Below are positions 28,326 to 36,914 of a DNA stretch of 64,000 nt, in pieces. The notes below the pieces were generated by a model. It made no database searches. It was not told where the DNA came from and worked only from the letters and a program-made list of their open reading frames with translations. Position 1 is the stretch's first letter. Each line of letters begins with the position of its first letter. The DNA is from Kineococcus rubinsiae (lineage in GTDB: Bacteria > Actinomycetota > Actinomycetes > Actinomycetales > Kineococcaceae): NCBI RefSeq assembly GCF_011839805.1, contig NZ_VWPY01000020.1, positions 1 through 64,000 on the forward strand, in the 5' to 3' direction. A program made the position numbers and the translations under genes.

Positions 28326-30659
28326 TCACGCCTGCGGGCCCGTGCGCAGCTCCTCGGCCTCCGGGTCGGCCGGGCACAGCAGCAGCGACATGCCCGCGTA
28401 GGGCGCGAGCCACACGCCGAAGCTCTGCAGGTCGTCGACCCAGCCGATCTCGGCACCCGTGCCCATGTCGACGACCGGCACGCGCGGCGTGAACGTCTCC
28501 GAGCGCACCGAGCCCTCGATGGTCTCGGCGCCGAAGTTCAGCACCGTGACCTGCAGCGCCTCGCGGCCGCCGTGGTCGGCCGGGTCGAGGGCGTGGACCA
28601 GGACGAGCATGCTCGGGTGCGCCACCGCGGGGATGTCGATCTGGCGCGCCGTGGCGATCTTGTGGCGGGAGCGGACGTCGAGGACGCCGGACAGGCGCCG
28701 GACGAACGACGTCTCCGACGCCAGCTGCTCGGGGATGGTGCCGTAGAGCGAGCGGCCGACCGGGACGCCCGAGCTGGACACCGTGGCCTCGGGCGCCACG
28801 CCCATGAGGTCGTGGGAGGCGCGCTCGATCCAGCGGGTGTCGCCGGAGGTGAGCAGCGGGCGGATGCTCTCCGCGGGCAGCGGCAGCATGCCGAGCAGGT
28901 CCCAGCCGGACAGGGCGAACACCCCGGGCTGCCACGCGTTGAACATGGCCAGCAGCAGGTGCGCGCGGCGGATCTGCTCGACGTCGTCCTCGGTCAGCGC
29001 GTCGAGGTCGCGGTGCCCGCGGGTGGCGGCGATGACGCTGGCGGAGGTGCAGGCGATCCCGTTGGTCGTGAACACCTGGTTGTAGGGGCCGGCGTCGCCC
29101 GTCAGGTGGCGCGTGAGGTCGGCGCGGATCGTCTCGGCCAGCTCGGCGCCCGTGGTGTCGCGGCCGCGGAAGGCGTACACGTCCTCGGCGTGGCGGGTGG
29201 CCCAGTGGACGAGCTCGTAGGTCAGCTCGTCGTGGTTCTGCAGGGCGTGCACGAGCGAGGCCGGGTCGACGCCCAGCTCCAGCGAGGTGCGCAGCGTCAG
29301 GCGCAGGAACTCCGTGTCCCCCGTGGCCAGCGCGTGCTGGTAGGCGGGACGGTTGATGAAGTCGTAGGACAGGTCCGCGCCCACCTCGGAGGTGTCGCGG
29401 ATGTCCTCGATCGTGAGGTTCAGCTCCTGGAAGGTGAAACCCCCGACCTTGCGGACCATCCCGGCGATGAGGTGGTTCGCGGCCTCCGACAGCGGGTGGC
29501 CCTCCGACCACGCGGGGCCCTCGGCGCTCTTCTCCACCCCGAGGAAGCCGTTGGCGTCCAGGCGCAGCGCGCTCGTGCCGAGGTCGCCGAGGGAGTGCAG
29601 GGCGTCGCCGATGACGAGCTTCATGCCCGCGAAGGAGGGGTCCAGCCAGTTGATCGACGGCTGCCCCTGCTTGAAGTAGTGCAGGTACACCCAGCGGCGC
29701 GCGACGCCGTCGACGCCCACGACCTCGCGGGTCGCCGACCAGTTCGTCTCCTTGATGCCGGGCGCGTAGAAGATGACGCGCTGCAGCTGGCCGATGATGA
29801 ACCCGCGCTCGTGCAGCGCGGCCTCCGCGGCCGCGTCGAGGTTGGCCGCGTCGTGGCCCGGCGCGACGTCGGGCAGCAGGTGCCAGTGCTCCGGGTCGAT
29901 CTCCACCATGTGGTAGATCCCCGGGTAGTCGCCGTGGTTCATCTCCGCGAGGCGGAAGTCCGCGCCCTTGCCCGTGTGACCGGGGACGATGTCGTCGATG
30001 ACGCTGCCGTCGTGCGCGGCCGCGACGCGGCAGACCTGGCGGAACTCCTCCTCGGTGCCGAACGTCGGGTCGATCTCGGTGGAGATGCGGTCGAAGTGGC
30101 CGTCGACGCTGGGCGTCTGGCGCCAGCCGTCGAGGCCGCCGGCGTTCTTGACGGGTCCGGTGTGCACGGCGTCGATGCCGATCTCCTGGAACGCCCGCCA
30201 CAGCGCCGGGTCGCCGAGCGCGGCGAGGAAGGAGGTGCCGGGCGCCGTCACCAGCGAGATCGGGTAGGCCGTGAACCACACCGACGCCGTGTCCAGGGCG
30301 CGGCGCGCGTCGGGCTTGGCGTAGGGGTTTTGCCACATGCTCGCCTTGCCGGAGAACTGCCGGCTGATGGCCGCGGCGTCGGAGAGCATCGACTTCGACA
30401 GCAGCCACCGGACGTACTCGGCGTTGCCCGCGTCGGCCGGCCCTTCGGAGGAGACGCGGAGCGCGGCGTGGTCGGCCGGGCGCAGACGCGCCTGCGGGCG
30501 CAGGCTGCGGGGCCGCGCCGGGTAGCGGGCCTCGTCGTAGGTGATCTCGCTCGGCTCGTGCTCGACGACCTCGAGGTCCGCCGGCTGGTCCTCGACGGCC
30601 GGTGCGGGCGTGCCCCCGGTCCGCTCCTCGACGACTCCCTGCCCGACTGCCTCGTCCAC
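28326..30659 (-). CDS. GH13 alpha-glucan enzyme, trehalose-synthase/maltosyl-like
   Basis: A 777-residue cytoplasmic (no signal) glycoside hydrolase family 13 protein. The four GH13 regions are recognisable: [10 protein letters not shown] (I), [12 protein letters not shown] with the nucleophile Asp (II), [12 protein letters not shown] with the acid/base Glu (III) and [15 protein letters not shown] with the third Asp (IV). The NHDELT plus VHW context resembles trehalose synthase (maltose-trehalose isomerase), but the N-terminal 130 residues and the catalytic-region inserts are unusual, so the exact reaction is open. A beta-sandwich C-terminal domain follows ([18 protein letters not shown]). 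MurQ is upstream on the same strand. Confidence 0.68.
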   Translation of the reverse strand: MDEAVGQGVVEERTGGTPAPAVEDQPADLEVVEHEPSEITYDEARYPARPRSLRPQARLRPADHAALRVSSEGPADAGNAEYVRWLLSKSMLSDAAAISRQFSGKASMWQNPYAKPDARRALDTASVWFTAYPISLVTAPGTSFLAALGDPALWRAFQEIGIDAVHTGPVKNAGGLDGWRQTPSVDGHFDRISTEIDPTFGTEEEFRQVCRVAAAHDGSVIDDIVPGHTGKGADFRLAEMNHGDYPGIYHMVEIDPEHWHLLPDVAPGHDAANLDAAAEAALHERGFIIGQLQRVIFYAPGIKETNWSATREVVGVDGVARRWVYLHYFKQGQPSINWLDPSFAGMKLVIGDALHSLGDLGTSALRLDANGFLGVEKSAEGPAWSEGHPLSEAANHLIAGMVRKVGGFTFQELNLTIEDIRDTSEVGADLSYDFINRPAYQHALATGDTEFLRLTLRTSLELGVDPASLVHALQNHDELTYELVHWATRHAEDVYAFRGRDTTGAELAETIRADLTRHLTGDAGPYNQVFTTNGIACTSASVIAATRGHRDLDALTEDDVEQIRRAHLLLAMFNAWQPGVFALSGWDLLGMLPLPAESIRPLLTSGDTRWIERASHDLMGVAPEATVSSSGVPVGRSLYGTIPEQLASETSFVRRLSGVLDVRSRHKIATARQIDIPAVAHPSMLVLVHALDPADHGGREALQVTVLNFGAETIEGSVRSETFTPRVPVVDMGTGAEIGWVDDLQSFGVWLAPYAGMSLLLCPADPEAEELRTGPQA

Positions 30660-30730
30660 GCGCGTGCCTCCTGCTGACCTCGGTGTGTGCGTCCCTGACG
30701 GCCGTGCCGGCCGCCGAGCCCGCCGATCAC

Positions 30731-30745
30731 CTCATCACAGATGAG
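30731..30745. other. Short inverted repeat in the murQ-GH13 gap
   Basis: CTCATC-ACA-GATGAG lies about 75 bp before the GH13 start. It could be a small operator for the GH13 gene or a weak hairpin after murQ. No other signal was seen in the 140-bp gap. Confidence 0.3.
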
Positions 30746-30799
30746 GCGGATCCTCGACTCCGTGAGCGCGCCGCGCGGCGGACGGCGGCGCGGCAGCGC

Positions 30800-31708
30800 T
30801 CAGCGGTGCCCCACGACGTCGCCGAGCTGGCCGCCGGCCGCCTCCAGCGCGGCCCGGGCCGCCGGCGCGCCGACGCCGAGGACGAGCATCGCGACGGCCG
30901 TCTTGGCGTGCCCGTCCGCCGCCGCGAGCGCCGCGGCGGCCTCGTCCTCGCCCGCGCCGCTCGCGGTCACGACGATGCGCACGGCGCGGCGGCGCAGCTT
31001 CTCGTTGGTCGCCCGCAGGTCGACCATGAGGTTCCCGTAGGTCTTGCCGAGGCGGACCATCGCGAGGGTCGAGAGCGTGTTCAGGACCATCTTCGTGGCG
31101 GTGCCGGAGCGCAGCCGCGTGGAACCCCGCACGACCTCCGGGCCCACCGGGACCTCGATGCCGAGGTCGGCCGCCGCGGACAGCGGCGTGGAGGTGTTGC
31201 AGGACACCGCGATCGTGAGGCAGCCGTGGGCGCGGGCCGCGGCGAGCGCGCCCAGCACGTACGGCGTGCGGCCGCTCGCGGCGATGCCCACGACCGTGTC
31301 GGCCTCCGTGAGCGCCAGCGCCTCGACGTCGCGCGCACCGGCCCCGGCGTCGTCCTCGGCGCCCTCGACCGCGCTGACCAGGGCGGCGGGGCCGCCGGCG
31401 ATCAGCCCGACCACGAGCCCCGGCGGCGTGCCGAACGTCGGCGGGATCTCCGAGGCGTCGAGGACGCCGAGGCGCCCGGACGTGCCCGCGCCGACGTGGA
31501 CCAGCCGGCCCCCGCGCGCCATCCGCTCGGCGATCGCGTCGACGGCCGCGCCGATCACCGGCAGCTGGGTGCGCACCAGCCCGGCGACATCGGCGTCGGC
31601 GTCGTTGACCAGCCGGACCAGGTCCGCGGTCGCCAGCGCCGCCAGGTCGGTCCCGGTCCCGTCGAGGGCCTCGGTGGCCAGGGCGTCGAGGGGGTCGTCG
31701 GAGGGCAT
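30800..31708 (-). CDS. murQ: N-acetylmuramic acid 6-phosphate etherase
   Basis: Cleaves the lactyl ether of MurNAc-6-P to GlcNAc-6-P and D-lactate in peptidoglycan recycling. The 302 residues contain the SIS sugar-phosphate isomerase core with GRLVHVGAGTSGRLGVLDASEIPPTFGTP (MurQ signature with the catalytic Glu), DTVVGIAASGRTPYVLGAL, NTSTPLSAAADLGIEV and SGTATKMVLNTLSTLAMVRLGKTYGNLMVDL. The length is normal. ATG 31708 has TACTGT 7 nt upstream (leaderless type). No MurP/NagE permease or NagZ lies nearby. Confidence 0.95.
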   Translation of the reverse strand: MPSDDPLDALATEALDGTGTDLAALATADLVRLVNDADADVAGLVRTQLPVIGAAVDAIAERMARGGRLVHVGAGTSGRLGVLDASEIPPTFGTPPGLVVGLIAGGPAALVSAVEGAEDDAGAGARDVEALALTEADTVVGIAASGRTPYVLGALAAARAHGCLTIAVSCNTSTPLSAAADLGIEVPVGPEVVRGSTRLRSGTATKMVLNTLSTLAMVRLGKTYGNLMVDLRATNEKLRRRAVRIVVTASGAGEDEAAAALAAADGHAKTAVAMLVLGVGAPAARAALEAAGGQLGDVVGHR

Positions 31709-31738
31709 GGCGGGAACAGTAGCCAGCGCCCGGGCGGC

Positions 31739-31960
31739 TCAGCCCTCGACGAGCACCCGCCAGCTGTGGCCGCCGAGCTCGACGACGTCGCCGTCGGACA
31801 GCTGCCGCCCGCGACGGTCGTCGACCTCGCCGTTGACGAGGACCTCCCCCGCCGCGAGCACCTCGCGCGCCTCCCCGCCGGTCCCCACCGCACCGGCCAG
31901 CTTCAGCAGCTGACCGAGGCGGACGAGGCCCGTGACGGTGACGTCCTCCGGCTCGCTCAC
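31739..31960 (-). CDS. Small S4-domain RNA-binding protein
   Basis: A 73-residue single S4 domain (VRLGQLLKLAGAVGTGGEAREVLAAGEVLVNGEVDDRRGRQLSDGDVVEL), like the YaaA/YbcJ group of stand-alone S4 proteins thought to bind structured RNA. GTG 31960 overlaps the preceding gene's stop by 4 bp, so the two are co-translated. Confidence 0.85.
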   Translation of the reverse strand: MSEPEDVTVTGLVRLGQLLKLAGAVGTGGEAREVLAAGEVLVNGEVDDRRGRQLSDGDVVELGGHSWRVLVEG

Positions 31961-32322
31961 GCGTCGTCGACCGCGAGCGCGGCCAGGACGGTCGCGAGGC
32001 GCTCGGCCTCGGCGCGGGTGAGGCGCTCGGGCACGCGGAGCTCGGCGGAACCGCCGTCGGCCAGCGGCACCACGTGGGTGAGGAAGGGGCGCGAACCGGG
32101 CGGGGAGGCGACGGCCTCCGGCGTGACGGGCTCGGGCGTGACCGGCTCGGGGGTGCTCGGCGTCGCAGGGGCCGGCTCGGTCGCGGCCGCGCCGGACAGG
32201 AAGGACCGCACGCGGTCGATGCCGTCGCTGGCCAGCCGCTGCGCCGTCGGGTCGAAGCGGCCGGTGCGCAGCAGCCGCTGCAGCACGTCGTCGATGGGGT
32301 CGCCGCCCTGGCGTTCCGTCAT
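31957..32322 (-). CDS. Hypothetical protein, Pro-rich linker, coupled to the S4 gene
   Basis: 121 residues. A short helical N-terminus (DPIDDVLQRLLRTGRFDPTAQRLASDGIDRVRSFL) is followed by a Pro/Thr/Glu linker with repeated TPEPV, and a C-terminal beta-helix segment (SRPFLTHVVPLADGGSAELRVPERLTRAEAERLATVL). No family is recognised. ATG 32322 has an excellent GGAGGAGG site. Overlap with the S4 protein gene suggests a joint role. Confidence 0.65.
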   Translation of the reverse strand: MTERQGGDPIDDVLQRLLRTGRFDPTAQRLASDGIDRVRSFLSGAAATEPAPATPSTPEPVTPEPVTPEAVASPPGSRPFLTHVVPLADGGSAELRVPERLTRAEAERLATVLAALAVDDA

Positions 32323-32467
32323 GGTTCCTCCTCCGGGGCCGCAGCCCCGATCGAATCGGCTCCCAGGGTCTCACCGCGTCCGGGCCGTCGCCTCCGCCCG
32401 CGGGACCATCCGCGCACCCCCCGGAGGTCGTACCCGGCAGGACCAGCCGGCGACAGGCCCCGGCGAG

Positions 32468-35400
32468 TCAGCCGGCGAGGTGCCCCCACGCCTCCTGCAG
32501 CTCGCGCCACGGCCCGCTCGCGGCGACCCGCCCGTCGTCGAGCACGACGACGCGGTCCGCGCGCAGCAGCGCGGAGCGCTTCGAGGACGACCCGACCACC
32601 GTGACCCCCCTGCGCCGCAGCGCCTCCCACAGCTCGACCTCGGTGCGCGCGTCGAGGGCGGAGGAGACGTCGTCGGCGACGAGCAGGTCCGCGCCGGTGG
32701 CCAGCGCCCGGGCCAGGGCGAGGCGCTGCACCTGCCCGCCGGACAGCCGCACGCCGCGGTGGCCGACCAGCGCCGCGGACCCGCCGGCGTCGAGCAGGTC
32801 GGCGCGCAGGCGGGCGTCGTCGAAGGCGGCCGTGAGCCGCTCCTGCGGGTGCTCGTGGTCCAGGCGCACGTTGTCGGAGAAGGACCCCGACAGGACCCGC
32901 GGCACCTGGGCGACGAAGCAGACCTGCCCGGGGCGCAGGAAGGTCTGCGGATCGGCCACCTCGTCGTCGTTCCAGCGCAGCGAGCCCTCGTGGTCGAGCA
33001 GGCCCGCGAGCGCCCCGAGGAGGCTGGACTTCCCGGACCCGACGCGGCCCGCGAGCAGGACCAGCTCGCCCGCGTGCACCGTGAGGTCGACGCCCTGCAC
33101 GCCGACCGTCCCGTCGTCGTGGACCGCGGCGAGGCCGTCCAGGCGCAGCTGCCGCAGGGGCCGCCGCCCGGGCACGGCGGGCCGCGGGGCCAGCCCGCGC
33201 CGCAGGTCGACGCCCGGGGGCAGGGCCACGAGCTCGTCGCCGCCGGCGAGCTCCGTCATGGCCCGGACCCACTCCCGCGCCACGGGGGCCTCGGTGACGG
33301 CGGCCCCCGCGACGGTCCCGAACCACGTCGCGCCCGCGAGCGTCGTGGCGACGAGGAGGGTGGTGGCGATGTCCCAGACACCGGCGAGGTAGGCGACCCA
33401 GGTGGCGACGGTGGCGGTCTGGACCAGCAGGCCCGGGACGCCGTCGAGCAGCGCGCGGACCCGGAACTCCCGCACGCTGGCCGCGACGCGGTGCCGGTCG
33501 ACGTCCGCGAGGTGCTGCAGCACAGCGGGTCCCGCGGCGGCGAGCTTGACCGTGCGCGCGGCGTCCAGGCTGGAGGCGAGCGAGCGACCGAAGGCCACCC
33601 GGGCGTCGCCCGCCGTGCGGCCCGAGGCGCCCGCCACGGGGGCGCCCGCCACGGAGACGGCCGCGGACAGCGCCATGACGGCGGCGACCACGCCGGCCGC
33701 CGCGACGCTCCCCGAGGTGACGCCGGTGACCACGACGACGACCGCGCCGATGACGACGTCGACCCAGCGGTCGGCGTAGAGGACGAGCCGCTCGGAGTCC
33801 AGGCAGCGGGCCGTGACCTCCCCGGGCGGGGTGCGCAGCAGGCGGCGCTGGCGCGTCTGCCCGCGCAGGACGGCCAGGCGCAGCTGCAGCGTGACGAGGT
33901 TCCACCACAGGGGGTAGACGCGGAAGGCGCCCGCGAGCGCGGGGGGCAGCAGGAGCAGGCTCGCGCACAGCCCGGCCGTGGTCCAGGCCACCTCGGAGAG
34001 GCCCTCGCCGGCGCGCAGGTCCTGCACGAGCAGTCCCCACAGCCAGCCGGTCAGGGTGCCGTAGGCGCCCAGCACCGAGACCGCCAGGAAGAGCAGGGCC
34101 CCGACCACGCCCCAGGAGGGGGCGACGGCCACGGTCTGCAGGACGGTGCGGGCCAGCCGCGGCCGCCGGCGGGGCGGCGGCGGGCCGGGGTCGCGGCGCG
34201 GGCGCGGCGTCGGGTCCGGGGCCGTCGAGACGTCCCCGCCTGCTCCCGCCTCCTCGCCCGCGGCGGTGAGCAGGTCGCGGAAGGGCCCCGGCGCGCTCGC
34301 GAGCTCCCCGCGGGGGCCGTGCTGCACGAGCCGCCCGCGCTCGAGGACGGCGACGGTGTGCGCGCGGCGCGTCGTCGAGAGACGGTGCGCGATGAGCAGG
34401 CCCGTGCGCCCGACGAGCAGGCGCTCGGCGGCCGTCGTGACGCGGTGCTCGGTGACGGGGTCCATCCGGGCCGTCGCCTCGTCGAGCACGACGACGCCGA
34501 CGTCGCGCACCAGCAGCCGCGCGAAGGCGACGAGCTGCTCCTCCCCCGCGGACAGGGTCAGCCCGCCGGGGCCGAGGCGGGTGTCCAGCCCGTCGGGCAG
34601 CGTCGCCACCCACCCGGCGAGCCCGAGCTCCTCGACGGCCGCGACGACGGCGGCCCGCGGGACCCCCGTGAACAGGGTGATGTTCTCCGCGAGCGTCGCG
34701 GCCAGCAGCTCGGTGCGCTGGGTGACGACGCCGACCGCGCGGCGCAGGTCCGCGATCGCCGTGTCGCGCACGTCCTGCCCGCCCAGCAGCACCGCGCCCC
34801 GGGGCGGCTCGACGGCGCGCGAGAGCAGCGAGGCCAGCGTCGACTTGCCGGCGCCGCTGCGCCCGAGGACCGCGAGGGTCGTGCCGGCCGCGACCGCGAG
34901 GCTCACGTGCTGCAGGGCGAAGCCGCCGTCGGGGTAGGCGAAGGAGAGGTCGCGCAGCTCCACGTCCAGCGCGCCGGTGGGCACCGCGGCGCCGCCGGCG
35001 TCCTCGGCCGGGGCCCCGAGCAGGCCGCGGATGCGCGTCAGGGCGCCGAGGCCCGCCTGCACCTCGGGCAGCCGGTTGCTGACCTGGGTGACGTCGCCGA
35101 CGAAGCCCCCGACCAGCAGCCAGAGGGTGACGAGCTCCCCCACGCCCAGCCCGCCGCCGCTGACGAGGACGACGCCCCCGACGGCGAGGGCCGCGAGCAG
35201 CCCGGACAGCACGAGCGTCGTGCGCAGCCCCACCGCGGCGGACGCGCTGGAGGTGGCGCGGACGGCGTCGAGCACGGCGCGGGCCTGGTCGGCGTAGCGG
35301 CGCACGACGTGCGCCTGACCGAGGCTGGCGCGCACGTCGTCGCGGCCCGCGACGACCTCCTCCAGCTGCGCGGCGTGGTCGGTCCAGGCGGTCTCCTCGA

Positions 35401-35926
35401 CGACCTTGCGGGCGGCCAGGACCCGGGTGAGCGGGCGGGCGACGAGCAGCGCCAGGGCCGTGACCAGCGGGAACGCGATCCACGCGGGCCACCACGTCAG
35501 CCCGGCCACGACCCACGCGAGGCAGGAGCGGGCGAGGGAGCGGGCGAGGTCCCACCCCGTGGTGCGCAGCAGCTGCGCCAGCTGCCGGGGGTCGTCGTCG
35601 ACGCGGTCGAGCACCTCGCCGACGGCCTGGTCGGCGAGGGCCGGCAGCGGCTGGGCGAGCGCGGCCTGCAGGAGGTCCCCGCGCAGGACCCCCTCCGCGC
35701 GGCCGACGGCGCCGGAGAACACGGTGCGCCCGACGGTGTCGAGCACGGTGGCCCCGAGCAGGGCCGCGGCCAGCGCGACGAGCAGGGCCGAGGTCGCGTC
35801 CTGCGCGAGCCGGCCGGTCAGCACCGTCGCGGCGGTCTCCGCGACCGCCGCCACCACCGCCAGGACGAGGGCCGCGCTCACCGCGGGCCCTGCGAGCCGC
35901 CGTGCGGTGAGCGTCCGCTCTCCCAC
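32468..35926 (-). CDS. Fused tandem ABC exporter with an asymmetric, partly degenerate second ATP site
   Basis: 1152 residues comprising two complete half-exporters in one chain (TM1-NBD1-TM2-NBD2). NBD1 has Walker A LGRSGAGKST (about 357), signature LSAGEEQLV, Walker B VVVLDEAT and H-loop IAHRLST. NBD2 has Walker A GRVGSGKSS (about 964), canonical signature LSGGQVQR, Walker B LLVADDVSS (Asp in place of the catalytic Glu), and no H-loop His (VGSSSKRS). Heterodimeric exporters often have one consensus and one degenerate site; here the pair is fused. The substrate is unknown. GTG 35926 follows GAGGAGG; a TAGCGT box sits about 50 nt upstream. Confidence 0.88.
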   Translation of the reverse strand: MGERTLTARRLAGPAVSAALVLAVVAAVAETAATVLTGRLAQDATSALLVALAAALLGATVLDTVGRTVFSGAVGRAEGVLRGDLLQAALAQPLPALADQAVGEVLDRVDDDPRQLAQLLRTTGWDLARSLARSCLAWVVAGLTWWPAWIAFPLVTALALLVARPLTRVLAARKVVEETAWTDHAAQLEEVVAGRDDVRASLGQAHVVRRYADQARAVLDAVRATSSASAAVGLRTTLVLSGLLAALAVGGVVLVSGGGLGVGELVTLWLLVGGFVGDVTQVSNRLPEVQAGLGALTRIRGLLGAPAEDAGGAAVPTGALDVELRDLSFAYPDGGFALQHVSLAVAAGTTLAVLGRSGAGKSTLASLLSRAVEPPRGAVLLGGQDVRDTAIADLRRAVGVVTQRTELLAATLAENITLFTGVPRAAVVAAVEELGLAGWVATLPDGLDTRLGPGGLTLSAGEEQLVAFARLLVRDVGVVVLDEATARMDPVTEHRVTTAAERLLVGRTGLLIAHRLSTTRRAHTVAVLERGRLVQHGPRGELASAPGPFRDLLTAAGEEAGAGGDVSTAPDPTPRPRRDPGPPPPRRRPRLARTVLQTVAVAPSWGVVGALLFLAVSVLGAYGTLTGWLWGLLVQDLRAGEGLSEVAWTTAGLCASLLLLPPALAGAFRVYPLWWNLVTLQLRLAVLRGQTRQRRLLRTPPGEVTARCLDSERLVLYADRWVDVVIGAVVVVVTGVTSGSVAAAGVVAAVMALSAAVSVAGAPVAGASGRTAGDARVAFGRSLASSLDAARTVKLAAAGPAVLQHLADVDRHRVAASVREFRVRALLDGVPGLLVQTATVATWVAYLAGVWDIATTLLVATTLAGATWFGTVAGAAVTEAPVAREWVRAMTELAGGDELVALPPGVDLRRGLAPRPAVPGRRPLRQLRLDGLAAVHDDGTVGVQGVDLTVHAGELVLLAGRVGSGKSSLLGALAGLLDHEGSLRWNDDEVADPQTFLRPGQVCFVAQVPRVLSGSFSDNVRLDHEHPQERLTAAFDDARLRADLLDAGGSAALVGHRGVRLSGGQVQRLALARALATGADLLVADDVSSALDARTEVELWEALRRRGVTVVGSSSKRSALLRADRVVVLDDGRVAASGPWRELQEAWGHLAG

Positions 35927-36064
35927 GACGACGCCTCCTCACCCCGGCGCGCCGGCGGCGCGCGTCCTGCCTGCGACGCTAGCCGGTGGGGTGGACGCGG
36001 CGCCGCCGGGTTTCCGGGCGGCGGGGGTGCGGCTCAGGGGGGGCGGGCTCAGGCGGGGTCGGGC

Positions 36065-36556
36065 TCACGCGGCGGCGAGGTACTCGTCCCAGCGCGGGTC
36101 GGGCTGCTCGGCGCCGCGCACCGCCCACGAGGCGCCCCGCGGGGCGGCGGGCCGGAAGGGCAGCGCCCAGCCCATCTCCTCGGGCGTCCGATTGCCCTTG
36201 GCGTTGTTGCAGCGGATGCAGCAGGCCACGAGGTTCTCCCAGCTGTCCGGTCCCCGCCGGCTGCGGGGCAGGACGTGGTCGACCGTCGTGGCGTGCCCGC
36301 GGCAGTAGGCGCACCGCTGGTGGTCGCGGCGCAGCACCCCGCGGCGGCTGACGGGCACGACGGAACCCCGGGGCACGCGCACGTAGCGGGACAGCAGGAT
36401 GACCGACGGCCGTTCGAGGCTCATGGAGGCGCCCAGGACGGGTTCGGCGTCGGCGAGGACCACCGACGCCTTCCCGGCGAGCACGAGGACGAGCGCCCTG
36501 CGGAAGGACACCACCGCGAGGGGTTCGTAGCCGGCGTTCAGCACGAGCGTGCGCAC
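36065..36556 (-). CDS. Conserved actinobacterial HNH endonuclease-family protein
   Basis: A protein of about 163 residues. The start TLVLNAGYEPLAVVSFRRALVLVL and the HNH core CAYCRGHATTVDHVLPRSRRGPDSWENLVACCIRCNNAKGNRTPEEMGW are very typical of the single-domain HNH protein found across Actinobacteria. Two CxxC pairs bind structural zinc, DH is the catalytic pair and N follows. The biological role is not established. I choose GTG 36556 because GGAGG lies 6 nt upstream and family members start at this residue; alternative GTGs exist at 36562 and 36568. The leader is described separately. Confidence 0.88.
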   Translation of the reverse strand: MRTLVLNAGYEPLAVVSFRRALVLVLAGKASVVLADAEPVLGASMSLERPSVILLSRYVRVPRGSVVPVSRRGVLRRDHQRCAYCRGHATTVDHVLPRSRRGPDSWENLVACCIRCNNAKGNRTPEEMGWALPFRPAAPRGASWAVRGAEQPDPRWDEYLAAA

Positions 36557-36735
36557 AGGCACCTCCACAGACGACGAGAGGCGCCCTCCCCGGCGGGGAG
36601 GGCGCCTCTGACGGCGACGACGTGCGAGAGCACGCGGACCGGATGGTGGTGCCTGCGGGGCGCCCGGACGTGGCCGGGCGCGCTGGGCGTCGTGGGCGCG
36701 GCGTCCTGGTCCGGACGCACGGTGCGCTGGGACAT
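36538..36735 (-). CDS. Putative 65-codon leader ORF ahead of the HNH gene
   Basis: ATG 36735 has a strong GGGGGAGG site (7 nt). It begins MSQRTVRPDQDAAPTTPSAP, contains three consecutive His codons in PRRHHHPVRV and ends WRCLCARSC, overlapping the HNH start in another frame. The second half is formed by a 15-bp hairpin, so it may not make a functional protein and could instead be an attenuator peptide. No homology is recognised. Confidence 0.35.
   Translation of the reverse strand: MSQRTVRPDQDAAPTTPSAPGHVRAPRRHHHPVRVLSHVVAVRGALPAGEGASRRLWRCLCARSC
36577..36609 (-). terminator. 15-bp hairpin between promoter and HNH start
   Basis: AGAGGCGCCCTCCCC / GGGGAGGGCGCCTCT with a GGC loop, ending 11 nt before the HNH ribosome site. 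Since the only promoter seen is upstream of it, it acts either as a leader attenuator of the HNH gene or as the terminator of the small leader ORF. Confidence 0.6.
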
Positions 36736-36772
36736 CGGAAGCCTCCCCCGCGGGTGCAGTCGTCGTGAGCGC

Positions 36773-36801
36773 ACTGTACGTCGGCAGCGCTCGCGCGTCA
36801 G
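36773..36801 (-). promoter_or_regulatory. Sigma-A-type promoter for the leader/HNH transcript
   Basis: -35 CTGACG (36801-36796), 17-bp spacer, -10 TACAGT (36778-36773) on the minus strand, about 35 nt before the leader ORF ribosome site. Confidence 0.5.
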
Positions 36802-36857
36802 CGCCTTTCCCGGAGGTTCGCCCGCGGGTCGCCGCCCGTCCGCGTCAGCCGCGGACG

Positions 36858-36897
36858 CGACGAGGCCCGGCACCCCGAGGGGTGCCGGGCCTCGTCG
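36858..36897 (-). terminator. Strong hairpin after the NlpC/P60 gene
   Basis: A near-perfect 19-bp stem centred on CGAGGCCCGGCACCCC / GGGGTGCCGGGCCTCG with a 2-nt loop, 17 nt after the stop codon. No T-run. Confidence 0.85.
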
Positions 36898-36914
36898 GAC
36901 GCCGGAGAGGTCGA

